NCBI GenBank assembly: GCA_028865845.1
Contig: JAGWJK010000035.1
Coordinates: 1 to 12,435 of the forward strand
DNA: 12,435 nucleotides
Direction of reading: 5' to 3'
DNA from: Rhizobiaceae bacterium
GTDB taxonomy: Bacteria > Pseudomonadota > Alphaproteobacteria > Rhizobiales > Rhizobiaceae
The notes beneath the pieces were generated by a model, which made no database searches, was not told where the DNA came from, and saw only the letters and a list, made by a program, of their open reading frames with translations. The position numbers and the translations under genes were made by a program. Below are positions 1-7,830 of this stretch, one piece after another. Numbering within the stretch: position 1 is the stretch's first letter; each line of letters opens with the position of its first letter.

Positions 1-942
1 GTTCCGAACTCCAAGGAAGTGTTGAGCGCCAACAAGGCCTGGGCGGGCGGGCAGGTCGGCGTCGACGGCATCGATGTCAGCGTCCTTCCGGACGAAACGG
101 CAATCCTCGCAGCACTACGCACCGGCCAGATCGATTTCGCACTGCTCAACGATCCGCTCGTCGCAACGCTGGTTCCCAAGGAGCCGAAGCTGCAGCTGAC
201 CCGCACGCCGGTTCTTTCCTACAACGTGTTGCAGCTCAACCCGTCGCGCAAGCCGATGGACAATCTCGCCGTCCGCCAGGCCATCTCCTGCGCCATCGAC
301 CGTCAGGATGTGCTCGATACGGCAGCGCTCGGCGAAGGCAAGGTGACGGGGCCGCTGACCATGCCGCTCTTTGCCACCGACCCAAGCCAGCTGTTCTGCT
401 ACAAGCGCGACGTTGAAAAAGCCAAGAAGCTGATGGCTGATGCCGGTTTTGCCAACGGCTTCTCGGCAACCGTGATTGCAGCCACCGGCGAGCCGCCGAC
501 CGCGACCGCCGAAGCCCAGGTCATCCAGTCCGAGCTTGCCGAGATCGGCATCAAGCTCGACATCAAGGTGATGGAACTGAACGTCTATGTCGACGCCTGG
601 CTGAAGGGCAATTTCGACATGGCGGTCGCGCTCAACGGCGGCAGTGCCGATCCCTATTCCATGTACAATCGTTACTGGACGAAGACCGGCAACCTGCAGA
701 AGGTTGCGAACTACATCGACGATACGCTGGATGGCCTCATGCAAAAGGGTCGCGTCGAAACCGACCTTGCGAAGCGTCAGGCGATCTTTGCCGATTTCGA
801 AAAACATATGGCCGAAGTCTCGCCCTGGATCTGGCTCTACACGTCTTACGGCTACACGGCCGAACAGAAGAACGTGCAGGGCTTCGTCTCGACCCCGACC
901 GGCTCGCTTTTCGGTCTCAGCAAGGTCACCGTCGCGCAATAA
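1..942 (+). CDS. ABC transporter solute-binding protein, family 5 (peptide-type), 5'-truncated
   Basis: The C-terminal 313 residues of a periplasmic binding protein of the DppA/OppA (SBP_bac_5) type are visible. The frame is open from base 1, so the gene starts upstream and the GTG at 19 is not its real start. Family-like features are a hinge segment with LRTGQIDFAL (around 1-130), the region NLAVRQAISCAIDRQDVL, the repeat-like KAKKLMADAGF segment before a beta-rich domain, and a C-terminal FADFEKHMAEVSPWIWLY stretch. The signal peptide or lipobox lies outside the window. It is followed after 39 bp by its permease genes, so it is the binding component of that importer. The family binds di/oligopeptides, but also nickel, opines and muropeptides. 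Given anmK and a lytic transglycosylase downstream, a cell-wall fragment is a plausible ligand; this is inference from context, not from binding-site residues. Confidence 0.93.
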   Translation, partial: VPNSKEVLSANKAWAGGQVGVDGIDVSVLPDETAILAALRTGQIDFALLNDPLVATLVPKEPKLQLTRTPVLSYNVLQLNPSRKPMDNLAVRQAISCAIDRQDVLDTAALGEGKVTGPLTMPLFATDPSQLFCYKRDVEKAKKLMADAGFANGFSATVIAATGEPPTATAEAQVIQSELAEIGIKLDIKVMELNVYVDAWLKGNFDMAVALNGGSADPYSMYNRYWTKTGNLQKVANYIDDTLDGLMQKGRVETDLAKRQAIFADFEKHMAEVSPWIWLYTSYGYTAEQKNVQGFVSTPTGSLFGLSKVTVAQ

Positions 943-981
943 TCGCGGCGGGTATCGCAAGCTCCAGAGGTAAGGCATCGC

Positions 982-1941
982 ATGGGTTACCTGACGCGCC
1001 GGTTGCTGACATTCCCGCTGATCATGTTGGGAGTGTCCATCCTCGTGTTCGTCGCCATCCGGCTTGTGCCGGGCGACGCGATCACGGCGATGCTCGGCAC
1101 GAATGCCGGCCTGCTGACTGATGAACAGCGGCAGGCCTTGGCTGCCTATTTCGGCATCGATCAGTCATGGTTCGTCCAGTATTGGCGCTGGCTGTTCGGC
1201 GTGCTTCACGGCAATCTCGGCATTTCGGCGACCTACGGCAAGCCGGTGCTCGATGCCATCCTCGAGCGTTTTCCTCTGACGCTCGAGCTGGCGCTGTTGT
1301 CGATGCTGATTGCGCTCATGATCGGATTGCCGGCGGGTGTGTTCGCAGCAACGCGAAACGAACGCCTGTCCGATCTTGCAGTGCGCATCGTCGCCATGGT
1401 CGGGCAATCGACGCCGAATTTCGTTCTGGGGCTTCTGATCATCTATGCGCTTTCGGCAGGCTTCGGCGTCCTGCCGACCATGGGCGCGTTCACGCCGCTC
1501 TGGCAGGATCCGATCGGCAATCTCAGCCAGATGATCCTGCCGGCACTGACACTCGGCTTTGCCTTCGCGGCTTCGGTGACACGCGTTGTGCGTTCCGCCA
1601 TGCTCGATGTGTTGAGCGATGATTATGTCCGCACGGCCCGCGCCCGCGGCGTGCCCGCAATGGGGGTGATCTGGCGCCACGCCTTCCCGAATGCGCTGAT
1701 CCCGGTGGTGACGCTGAGCGGCGTCGAATTCGGCTACATGCTGGGCGGCGCAGTTCTTGTCGAGCAGATCTTCGCGCTGCCAGGCCTCGGACGCATGGTG
1801 CTGGATGCTATTCTTCAGCGTGACTATGCCCTGGTGCAGGGCAGCGTCCTGTTCATCGCTTTCAACTTCATGATCGTCAATCTGCTGGTCGATCTCGCCT
1901 ATGTCGCGCTTGATCCGCGCGTTCGTCTGGGAGACGGCTGA
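982..1941 (+). CDS. ABC transporter permease, DppB type
   Basis: This 319-residue inner-membrane permease is of normal length for DppB/OppB. The N-terminus has the typical pattern: a short basic stretch (YLTRR), a first membrane helix (about 10-28) and the RLVPGDAI motif. Five more hydrophobic segments follow (about 100-125, 133-160, 180-200, 240-262 and 285-310). The cytoplasmic EAA loop that contacts the ATPase is at residues 214-240 (DYVRTARARG, then HAFPNALIP). An AGAGG-like ribosome binding site precedes the ATG. Its last base overlaps the first base of the next gene (TGATG), indicating translational coupling with the second permease. Function: half of the membrane channel of the importer encoded at 1-4516. 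Substrate cannot be read from this protein. Confidence 0.95.
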   Translation: MGYLTRRLLTFPLIMLGVSILVFVAIRLVPGDAITAMLGTNAGLLTDEQRQALAAYFGIDQSWFVQYWRWLFGVLHGNLGISATYGKPVLDAILERFPLTLELALLSMLIALMIGLPAGVFAATRNERLSDLAVRIVAMVGQSTPNFVLGLLIIYALSAGFGVLPTMGAFTPLWQDPIGNLSQMILPALTLGFAFAASVTRVVRSAMLDVLSDDYVRTARARGVPAMGVIWRHAFPNALIPVVTLSGVEFGYMLGGAVLVEQIFALPGLGRMVLDAILQRDYALVQGSVLFIAFNFMIVNLLVDLAYVALDPRVRLGDG

Positions 1942-2780
1942 TGCGTATCCTCAAAGCCATTTTTGGGCATACGAGCGGCCGGATCGGCGGGATCATCGTG
2001 CTGATCTACGTGGCGCTTGCCGTCCTCGGCATGATCGGTCTGACGCCGCACAATCCGTTGACGCAGAACCGCATCGACCGCCTGCACTCCCCGAGTTCAG
2101 TCTATTGGATGGGGACCGATCTCTTTGGGCGAGACGTCGCAAGTCGCCTGATGAACGGCATCGGGGAATCCTTCACTGTGGCTTTTCTCTCTGTCGCTCT
2201 TGCAAGCCTGATCGGAACGGTGCTCGGCCTAACCGCCGCCTGGTTCGGCAAGCGTTGGGACGGGCTGATCATGCGCACGATGGACGTGCTTCTGGCCTTC
2301 CCGGCGATCCTTCTGGCGCTGCTGATCATCGCCATTGTCGGTCCGGGCACCTGGACAAGCGTCGCTGCGATCGCCATCGTCTACACGCCGATCTTTACCC
2401 GTGTCGTGCGCGGACCGGCGCTGTCGTTGAAGTCACGCGACTTCGTGGATGCGGCGCGCACCTTCGGCAGCAGCAAGCGCTATATCCTGACGCGGCACCT
2501 GCTACTGAACCTTGTTGCGCCGTTGACGGTGCAGATCACGCTGGCGCTTGCCTGGTCACTACTCACCGAAGCGGGCCTCAGTTTCCTTGGCCTCGGCACG
2601 CAGCCTCCGGCATCCTCGCTCGGGCTGATGCTCAGCGACAGCCGCAACCTGATGGAGACGGCACCCTGGCTGCTGATCTTCCCCGGCATCACGATCATGA
2701 TCAGCATTCTCGGCTTTAACCTTCTCGGCGATGCTCTGCGCGACATTCTCGATCCGAAGATGCGGAGGTCGGCACCATGA
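1941..2780 (+). CDS. ABC transporter permease, DppC type
   Basis: This 279-residue permease is of normal length for DppC/OppC. It shows the DppC-specific N-terminal helix (about 12-33), the conserved periplasmic MGTDLFGRDVASRLMNG motif, further hydrophobic segments (about 72-95, 108-140, 195-215 and 245-265), and the EAA loop at residues 167-191 (DFVDAARTFGSS, then HLLLNL). The C-terminus has the family's GLMLSDSRNLM segment and ends in GDALRDILDPKMR. The start overlaps the preceding stop by one base, and the end overlaps the ATPase start (ATGA), so three transporter genes are translationally coupled. It pairs with the DppB-type subunit to form the heterodimeric channel. Confidence 0.95.
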   Translation: MRILKAIFGHTSGRIGGIIVLIYVALAVLGMIGLTPHNPLTQNRIDRLHSPSSVYWMGTDLFGRDVASRLMNGIGESFTVAFLSVALASLIGTVLGLTAAWFGKRWDGLIMRTMDVLLAFPAILLALLIIAIVGPGTWTSVAAIAIVYTPIFTRVVRGPALSLKSRDFVDAARTFGSSKRYILTRHLLLNLVAPLTVQITLALAWSLLTEAGLSFLGLGTQPPASSLGLMLSDSRNLMETAPWLLIFPGITIMISILGFNLLGDALRDILDPKMRRSAP

Positions 2781-4516
2781 GCCCTTTGCTTTCGGTCTCC
2801 AATCTCGAAGTGGGTTTTGGCCGCAGGCCCGAAGCCAACAAGATCGTCCGTGGGGTCAGTTTCGATCTCGCCGCGGGCGAAACTCTGGCGATCGTCGGCG
2901 AAAGCGGATCGGGTAAATCTGTCACAGCGCTGTCGATCAATCGCTTGGTTGATTTCGGCGGCGGCCGCATCGTCGGCGGATCGATCAAACTGAAGCGGCC
3001 GGACAATACGGTTCTCGATCTGACCGGCGCGACCGAAGCGGAACTTATCAAAATTCGCGGCGGCGAGATCGGCATGATCTTTCAGGAGCCGATGACCTCG
3101 CTCAATCCGGTGTTGACCATCGGCACGCAGATCGAGGAATCCTTCCGCCTGCATCGCGGACTGACCGGCCGCCAGGCGAGTGCTGCTGCAAAGGACGCGC
3201 TGGAGCGTGTGCGTATTCCCGATGCCGCGCGACGCCTGAAATACTGCCCCAACCAGCTGTCGGGCGGCATGTTGCAGCGTGTGATGATCGCGACCGCACT
3301 TGCCTGCAATCCGCGCCTGCTGATCGCCGATGAGCCGACGACGGCGCTCGATGTTACCGTCCAGGCGCAGATCATGGCGCTGCTTGCCGAGCTGAAGCGC
3401 GAAACCGGGATGTCGATGATCTTCATCACCCACGATATCGGCCTTGTCGCAGGCATCGCAGATCGGGTGATGGTGATGCAGGCTGGACAGGCGGTCGAGC
3501 AGGGCGAGCTGAACCAGATCCTCGATAAGCCGGAGCATCCTTATACGCAGCATCTGCTGCATTCCGTTCCACATTTCGAGGCCGGGCGTGCCGCCCGCTC
3601 CGACTTCCTGCGCAGCGAGCCGACTGCCGCTCCTGCATTGAAAGTCGAAGGTCTGACGGTTCGTTTTCCCGTATCCGGCAGTTTTTTTCATCGCTCATCG
3701 GGTGCCGTGCATGCCGTCGAAGGCGTCGGTTTCGATCTCATGTCGGGTGAAACGCTGGCGATCGTCGGCGAGAGCGGTTCTGGAAAGTCGACCACGGCTC
3801 GGGCAATCCTCGGCCTCGTGAAGTCGACGCGGGGCACATTCACCGCGACAGCAGGAAAAGCATCGGATCGGCGCGACGCCGTGCAGATGGTGTTCCAGAA
3901 CCCCTATGCCTCGCTCAATCCGCGGCTTCGCGTCGACAGCATCCTGGCCGAACCGATCATTGCCGCCGGTGGCCGGATCTCAGGCGAAACGCGCCAAAGG
4001 ATGACGATGCTGCTGAAGCGGGTCGGCCTGCCGGAAAATAGTCTCGAACGCTACCCGCACGAGTTTTCGGGTGGCCAGCGCCAGAGGCTGTGTATTGCCC
4101 GCGCGCTGATGCTCAACCCTTCGGTGCTCGTGCTCGACGAAGCGGTTTCGGCACTGGACGTCTCGGTGCAGGCGACGGTCCTGGAGCTTTTAATCGAGCT
4201 GCAGCGCGAATTCGGCCTTGCCTATCTATTCATCTCGCATGACATGGCGGTGGTCGAGCGGATCGCGCATCGCATAGCCGTCATCTATGCCGGCCAGATC
4301 GTCGAGATCGGCGATACCGTCTCCGTGCTGTCTCAACCGAAGCATTCCTATACGAAACGATTGATTTCAGCGGTTCCGACCGTTAATCGCCGGCGCGAAA
4401 ATTTCGAGCTGGATACGCGTCAGGTGCCATCGCTGGTGCGCCCGCTCGGCTTCGAGCCGGCTGCGCCGCAGTGGCGCCAATTCGCGCCGGATCACATAGC
4501 TCAGGTGGAAGCCTGA
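2777..4516 (+). CDS. ABC transporter ATPase, fused DppD-DppF type
   Basis: A 579-residue protein carrying two complete nucleotide-binding domains, so a single polypeptide replaces the usual DppD plus DppF pair. Domain 1: Walker A GESGSGKS at 41-48, Q-loop in MIFQEPMTSLNP, signature LSGGMLQR, Walker B ending DEP at 185-187, switch His in ITHD, and the oligopeptide-transporter tail HPYTQHLLHSVP. Domain 2: Walker A GESGSGKS at 331-338, Q-loop in MVFQNPYASLNP, signature FSGGQRQR, Walker B with DEA at 454-456, switch His in ISHD, then HSYTKRLISAVP. All catalytic motifs of both sites appear intact. The fused arrangement is common for peptide-type importers of rhizobia. It lies between its permeases (ATGA overlap) and the serine hydrolase gene (24-bp gap), so it is part of the same operon. 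Confidence 0.96.
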   Translation: MSPLLSVSNLEVGFGRRPEANKIVRGVSFDLAAGETLAIVGESGSGKSVTALSINRLVDFGGGRIVGGSIKLKRPDNTVLDLTGATEAELIKIRGGEIGMIFQEPMTSLNPVLTIGTQIEESFRLHRGLTGRQASAAAKDALERVRIPDAARRLKYCPNQLSGGMLQRVMIATALACNPRLLIADEPTTALDVTVQAQIMALLAELKRETGMSMIFITHDIGLVAGIADRVMVMQAGQAVEQGELNQILDKPEHPYTQHLLHSVPHFEAGRAARSDFLRSEPTAAPALKVEGLTVRFPVSGSFFHRSSGAVHAVEGVGFDLMSGETLAIVGESGSGKSTTARAILGLVKSTRGTFTATAGKASDRRDAVQMVFQNPYASLNPRLRVDSILAEPIIAAGGRISGETRQRMTMLLKRVGLPENSLERYPHEFSGGQRQRLCIARALMLNPSVLVLDEAVSALDVSVQATVLELLIELQREFGLAYLFISHDMAVVERIAHRIAVIYAGQIVEIGDTVSVLSQPKHSYTKRLISAVPTVNRRRENFELDTRQVPSLVRPLGFEPAAPQWRQFAPDHIAQVEA

Positions 4517-4540
4517 GCGAACGCGACGGGAGGCGCGGCC

Positions 4541-5560
4541 ATGACGATAACCCATGATACCAGGCTTACGCCGCGTTTCGACCGCGCATTCAAACCCGTT
4601 GAAGCCGCGGTCATGGAGGGTCGCATTCCCGGCGGCGTCCTCGGTATCGTCGATCTCGAAGGCGGTCGACTGGTGCGTGCCGTTGGTTCCGCCCAGCGGG
4701 TCCCGACGCAACGACCGATGTCGGTCGACACCTGGTTCGATCTGGCATCGCTGACCAAGGTCATCTTCACCACCCCGAGAATCCTCGCGCTGGCCGAAGC
4801 CGGCAGGATCGATCTCGACGCCCCGCTGATTTCGTTGCTGCCCGATCTACGCCAATATGACGCCATGGCGTGGGAGCGGAAAGTCACCTTTCGCCAGTGC
4901 CTCGGCCACCAGACGCCGTTTCCAGCCGTCGAACCGCTTTACACTTACGGCCGGGACCCCGACTTGCTGCGCGCCTTCGTTCTGCAGCGCGAATGGCGCG
5001 CGGGGCCGCCTGTTTATTCCGACATCAATTTCATCCTGCTCGGCCTTGCGCTCGAACGGTTGACGGGACTGACGCTTCGGGACCTGGATCCAGGACCCGG
5101 TTTTGCCTTTTCGGCACCTGCCGATCAATCGGCGGCGACCGAGGATTGCACCTGGCGACACCGGGTGCTTTCTGGCGAGGTGCACGACGACAATTGTTCC
5201 GCCCTTCACGGCGCCGGTCATGCCGGGCTGTTTGGAGCCGTGGCCTCGATCCTTGATTTCGCCGAAGGATTGCTGAACGGAACCGGCGCCGCGGAGCGGT
5301 CGATCGCCTTGATGCGCGCGCCGTTATCTGCGACGCGCACCCATGGCTGGGAGCGTCCCTATGACGGCTGGTCCGGCGGCGGCCTGTGCTCGCCGGGCAC
5401 GATCGGCCATACCGGCTTTACCGGCACCGGCCTCTGGATCGATTTCGACAGGGGTCGCGCCTGGACCTTGCTTACCAATCGGATTCATCCGACACGCCAT
5501 TTCGACAGCGGGATCATCGGCCTTCGCCAGGCGGTCGGCGATCTCGTCAATGCAGCTTAG
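4541..5560 (+). CDS. Cytoplasmic serine hydrolase, beta-lactamase/PBP4B (YfeW)-like
   Basis: This 339-residue protein belongs to the class C beta-lactamase/DD-peptidase superfamily. The nucleophile motif S70-L-T-K73 sits in WFDLASLTK; the second motif is Y159-S-D-I-N163; the third is H290-T-G in GHTGFTG, in place of the KTG of beta-lactamases. The segment [18 protein letters not shown] (about 215-232) is typical of the PBP4B/YfeW subgroup. There is no N-terminal signal peptide: the first hydrophobic stretch (about 31-38) is short and lies inside the fold, so the enzyme should be cytoplasmic. A GGGAGG ribosome binding site at 4528-4533 supports the ATG at 4541. In E. coli, yfeW lies beside murQ-murP, the MurNAc catabolic genes, which matches the anmK gene 10 bp downstream here. 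Its reaction is unknown; cleavage of a peptide, ester or lactam bond in imported wall fragments is a guess from context. Confidence 0.9.
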   Translation: MTITHDTRLTPRFDRAFKPVEAAVMEGRIPGGVLGIVDLEGGRLVRAVGSAQRVPTQRPMSVDTWFDLASLTKVIFTTPRILALAEAGRIDLDAPLISLLPDLRQYDAMAWERKVTFRQCLGHQTPFPAVEPLYTYGRDPDLLRAFVLQREWRAGPPVYSDINFILLGLALERLTGLTLRDLDPGPGFAFSAPADQSAATEDCTWRHRVLSGEVHDDNCSALHGAGHAGLFGAVASILDFAEGLLNGTGAAERSIALMRAPLSATRTHGWERPYDGWSGGGLCSPGTIGHTGFTGTGLWIDFDRGRAWTLLTNRIHPTRHFDSGIIGLRQAVGDLVNAA

Positions 5561-5563
5561 GAG
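5559..5563 (+). promoter_or_regulatory. Ribosome binding site of anmK overlapping the upstream stop
   Basis: AGGAG overlaps the TAG stop of the serine hydrolase gene and is followed by a 7-base spacer and ATG at 5571. It fixes the anmK start there: a longer reading of the same frame, back to 5343, would run inside the preceding gene and lacks AnmK-like sequence before the [13 protein letters not shown] start. The overlap suggests translational coupling. Confidence 0.75.
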
Positions 5564-5570
5564 CTTGATC

Positions 5571-6686
5571 ATGGAACCAATCTGGGCAGTCGGTCTGATG
5601 ACCGGAACCGTTCTTGACGGAAACATCGATGTTGCCTTGATCAAGACGGATGGCGAGCGCATCGCGGAATTCGGTCCCTATGTGCTGGCGCCCTATCCGG
5701 ACTGGATCAGACGGTTGCTCGAGGAAACGCTGGCGCAGGCGAGAGTGTGGAACTTCGAAGGCCCCGAGCCCGCGATCTTCAAGGAGGCCGAGGAGGCCTT
5801 GACGCGCGCCCAGTCACAGGCAGTCAAGGAACTTGTCGAGAGTTTCGGCCTGACGATGGCCGATATCGGTATTGTCGGCTTCCATGGCCAGACCGTCCTC
5901 CATCGCGCGCCGCAGAAGGATCGTTTGGGCGACACCCGCCAGCTTGGCGACGGCGAGCTGATGCATTCCATCCTCGGCTGCAAGGTCGCCTACGACTTCC
6001 GTTCCGCCGATGTGCGCGCCGGCGGCCAGGGCGCGCCCCTTGCGGCGGCTTACCATACCGCTTTGCTGCGGCGCGCCGGCGCTGGCGAGGATACCGCAAT
6101 CCTCAATCTGGGCGGCGTCGCCAACATCACCTGGTCCGGCGGAGAGGGTAATTTCGTCGCCTTCGACACGGGGCCGGCCAATGCCCCGCTCAACGATTTC
6201 GTCAAGTCCCGCGGCCTTGGCGAGATGGACAGGGATGGGGCTCTCGGTCGGGCTGGCACGGTCGATGAAGCCAGGCTCGCGACGCTGCTGCAACATCCCT
6301 ATCTGACGGCTCCCTATCCGAAATCGCTCGATCGTTTCGATTTCGGCGCCTCCATGGCCGACGGTCTCGGCTCCGAAGATGGCGCCGCTACGCTTTCCGC
6401 CTTTACCGCTTCGGCGGTCGGCAAGGCGCTCGACCTGCTGCCACGTCGCCCGAAGAAGCTCGTGGTCAGCGGCGGCGGGCGCCACAATCCGACGATCATG
6501 GCAATGCTTACCAGCCGCGCCGGTGTGGAGCCGATTTCGGCGGAAACGGTTGGATGGCGCGGCGATGCCGTCGAAGCGGAATGCTTCGCCTTCCTGGCCG
6601 TGCGGGTGCTCAGAGGTCTTCCGATCAGCTTTCCGGGCACGACCGGTGCGCCGGAACCGATGTGTGGCGGCCGCCTCGCCGGATAG
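5571..6686 (+). CDS. anmK: Anhydro-N-acetylmuramic acid kinase
   Basis: This 371-residue protein is the normal length for AnmK, a cytoplasmic enzyme that converts 1,6-anhydroMurNAc plus ATP and water to MurNAc-6-phosphate during peptidoglycan recycling. Recognisable motifs in order: phosphate-binding [10 protein letters not shown] at 8-17, GFHGQTVLH at 103-111, [16 protein letters not shown] at 142-157, NLGGVANIT at 179-187, FDTGPAN at 198-204 (its Asp is the likely catalytic base), [28 protein letters not shown], and the C-terminal [16 protein letters not shown]. The first motif reads MTGTVLDG where most AnmK proteins have MSGTSLDG. It is the last gene of the tightly spaced ABC-hydrolase operon. 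The product would need a MurQ etherase, not in this window; its gene could lie upstream of base 1. The family assignment is very secure. Confidence 0.97.
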   Translation: MEPIWAVGLMTGTVLDGNIDVALIKTDGERIAEFGPYVLAPYPDWIRRLLEETLAQARVWNFEGPEPAIFKEAEEALTRAQSQAVKELVESFGLTMADIGIVGFHGQTVLHRAPQKDRLGDTRQLGDGELMHSILGCKVAYDFRSADVRAGGQGAPLAAAYHTALLRRAGAGEDTAILNLGGVANITWSGGEGNFVAFDTGPANAPLNDFVKSRGLGEMDRDGALGRAGTVDEARLATLLQHPYLTAPYPKSLDRFDFGASMADGLGSEDGAATLSAFTASAVGKALDLLPRRPKKLVVSGGGRHNPTIMAMLTSRAGVEPISAETVGWRGDAVEAECFAFLAVRVLRGLPISFPGTTGAPEPMCGGRLAG

Positions 6687-6699
6687 CCGATCGCGGTTA

Positions 6700-6714
6700 C
6701 GGCGGTTTCCGCCG
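6700..6714 (+). other. Short GC hairpin between anmK and the transglycosylase gene
   Basis: CGGCGG, a TTT loop and CCGCCG form a perfect 6-bp stem inside the 79-bp gap (6687-6765). No T-run follows, so it is a weak candidate for an intrinsic terminator or an RNA-stabilising or attenuating element. It leaves open whether the transglycosylase gene is cotranscribed with the operon. Confidence 0.35.
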
Positions 6715-6765
6715 CGGTCCATCGATGCTATCAAGAGCGGCACCCTCGCGATTTGACGGTTTCGA

Positions 6766-7731
6766 ATGGGTTTCGCACGGATGACAGGCAAGCAGCATCG
6801 GGCCGGCCTTTTTGCAAAGGTAATGGGATTCGCCATTGCGGCCGGTCTTGCCTATTCGCCCGCACCAACCGCGAACGCGCAGCCGGAATGGGCCGTTGCG
6901 CCCCTGTCCTGTGTTTCCGGGCCGCTAGTGACTGAGACCGGCGAGACGCTTTGCATCCGCAAGGAAACCTACAGCCGCGATCTCTGCGAGGCGATCGACT
7001 ATTTCGCGCAGTTGAACCATTTGCCACCTGACTATCTTGCCCGGCTGATCTGGCGCGAAAGCACGTTTCGTCCCGATGCCGTAAGCCCGAAAGGCGCGCG
7101 TGGCATTGCGCAGTTCATGCCGGGAACCGCGCGCCTGCGAGGTGTTCAGGACAGCTACGATCTGTTGGAAGCGCTCGGTAAGGCGGCGGCCTATCTCGAT
7201 GAATTGCGCAACCGCTTCGGCAATCTCGGTCTTGCCACCGCCGCCTATAATGCCGGCGAAAACGGCCTTTCGAATTTTCTTGTCTCCGGCAGCCTGCCTT
7301 ACGAGACGCGCAGCTACGTGATTGCCATTACCGCGCATACGGTCGAGCAGTGGAAGAACAACCCGCCGCAAACGGCAGCGCCGGAACTCGACAAGGGCAA
7401 GCCTTTCGTGGACGCCTGCATGGCGCTCGCAAATACCCGGCGGCTGAAACAGGTCGCCTTGCAGCAGGAGCGGCCGTGGGCGCCATGGGGTGCGCAACTT
7501 GCGGAGCATCTGCAGCTTGAAACGGTGCGCAGTCTGTTTTCTGAAAATGTCAGCAAGCTTCCATCGCCGCTGAATGAGGAAAAGCCGCTGATCGTGCGCC
7601 AGCGCAACGCCGATTTTGGTTTCCGGATTCGTTATGCCGCCCGCATCGGCCGGGATACCCGCGCCGAAGCCGATGCGGTTTGCACCCTGGTCCGCAAACA
7701 GGGCGGCGCCTGCCTCGTGTTCAAGAATTGA
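6766..7731 (+). CDS. Periplasmic lytic transglycosylase, SLT domain
   Basis: This 321-residue secreted enzyme would cleave the MurNAc-GlcNAc bond of peptidoglycan and leave 1,6-anhydroMurNAc ends. Residues 1-38 form a Sec signal peptide: basic start (K9, R12, K18), hydrophobic core 19-30, probable cleavage after A36-N37-A38. The SLT fold starts near 70; catalytic Glu is E98 in LIWRES, followed by SPKGARGIAQFMPGTA (107-122) and AAYNAGENG from 159. Cysteines 49, 63 and 74 precede or enter the domain and could pair in the periplasm. The last 41 residues (281-321) resemble a degenerate SPOR-like repeat (RAEADAVCTLVRKQGGACLV), a tentative reading. An in-frame TGA at 6754 makes ATG 6766 the earliest start; ATG 6781 would also leave a usable signal peptide, and neither has a strong ribosome binding site. 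Its product is the precursor of the AnmK substrate, so the neighbourhood is coherent. Confidence 0.92.
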   Translation: MGFARMTGKQHRAGLFAKVMGFAIAAGLAYSPAPTANAQPEWAVAPLSCVSGPLVTETGETLCIRKETYSRDLCEAIDYFAQLNHLPPDYLARLIWRESTFRPDAVSPKGARGIAQFMPGTARLRGVQDSYDLLEALGKAAAYLDELRNRFGNLGLATAAYNAGENGLSNFLVSGSLPYETRSYVIAITAHTVEQWKNNPPQTAAPELDKGKPFVDACMALANTRRLKQVALQQERPWAPWGAQLAEHLQLETVRSLFSENVSKLPSPLNEEKPLIVRQRNADFGFRIRYAARIGRDTRAEADAVCTLVRKQGGACLVFKN

Positions 7732-7769
7732 CGATCTAGCCGCGGCGGCTATTGGCCTGAAACAATGAA

Positions 7770-7797
7770 GGAGATGGCCGGCGAACCGGCCATCTCC
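7770..7797. terminator. Bidirectional intrinsic terminator between converging genes
   Basis: GGAGATGGCCGG, a CGAA loop and CCGGCCATCTCC form a perfect 12-bp stem 39 bp past the transglycosylase stop and 33 bp past the glutathione transferase stop. Read on the minus strand the loop is TTCG and the hairpin is followed by TTCATTGTTT, a T-rich stretch, so it suits termination of the minus-strand operon best. On the plus strand the downstream bases (GCAGCACACG) lack a T-run. The rest of 7732-7830 shows nothing else. Confidence 0.75.
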
Positions 7798-7830
7798 GCA
7801 GCACACGCGATCGTGATCGAGGCGTGAGCG

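Noticed and set aside
115..978. 287-codon minus-strand open frame opposite the binding-protein gene
   Set aside because: Low-complexity Arg/Gly/Leu-rich translation with no motif; the plus-strand binding protein accounts for the coding signal.
2480..3691. 403-codon minus-strand open frame opposite the permease and ATPase genes
   Set aside because: It spans two well-supported coupled genes, has no recognisable domain and no ribosome binding site, and is best explained by codon bias.
5814..6836. 340-codon minus-strand open frame opposite anmK
   Set aside because: The plus strand carries every AnmK motif; the antisense translation has none.
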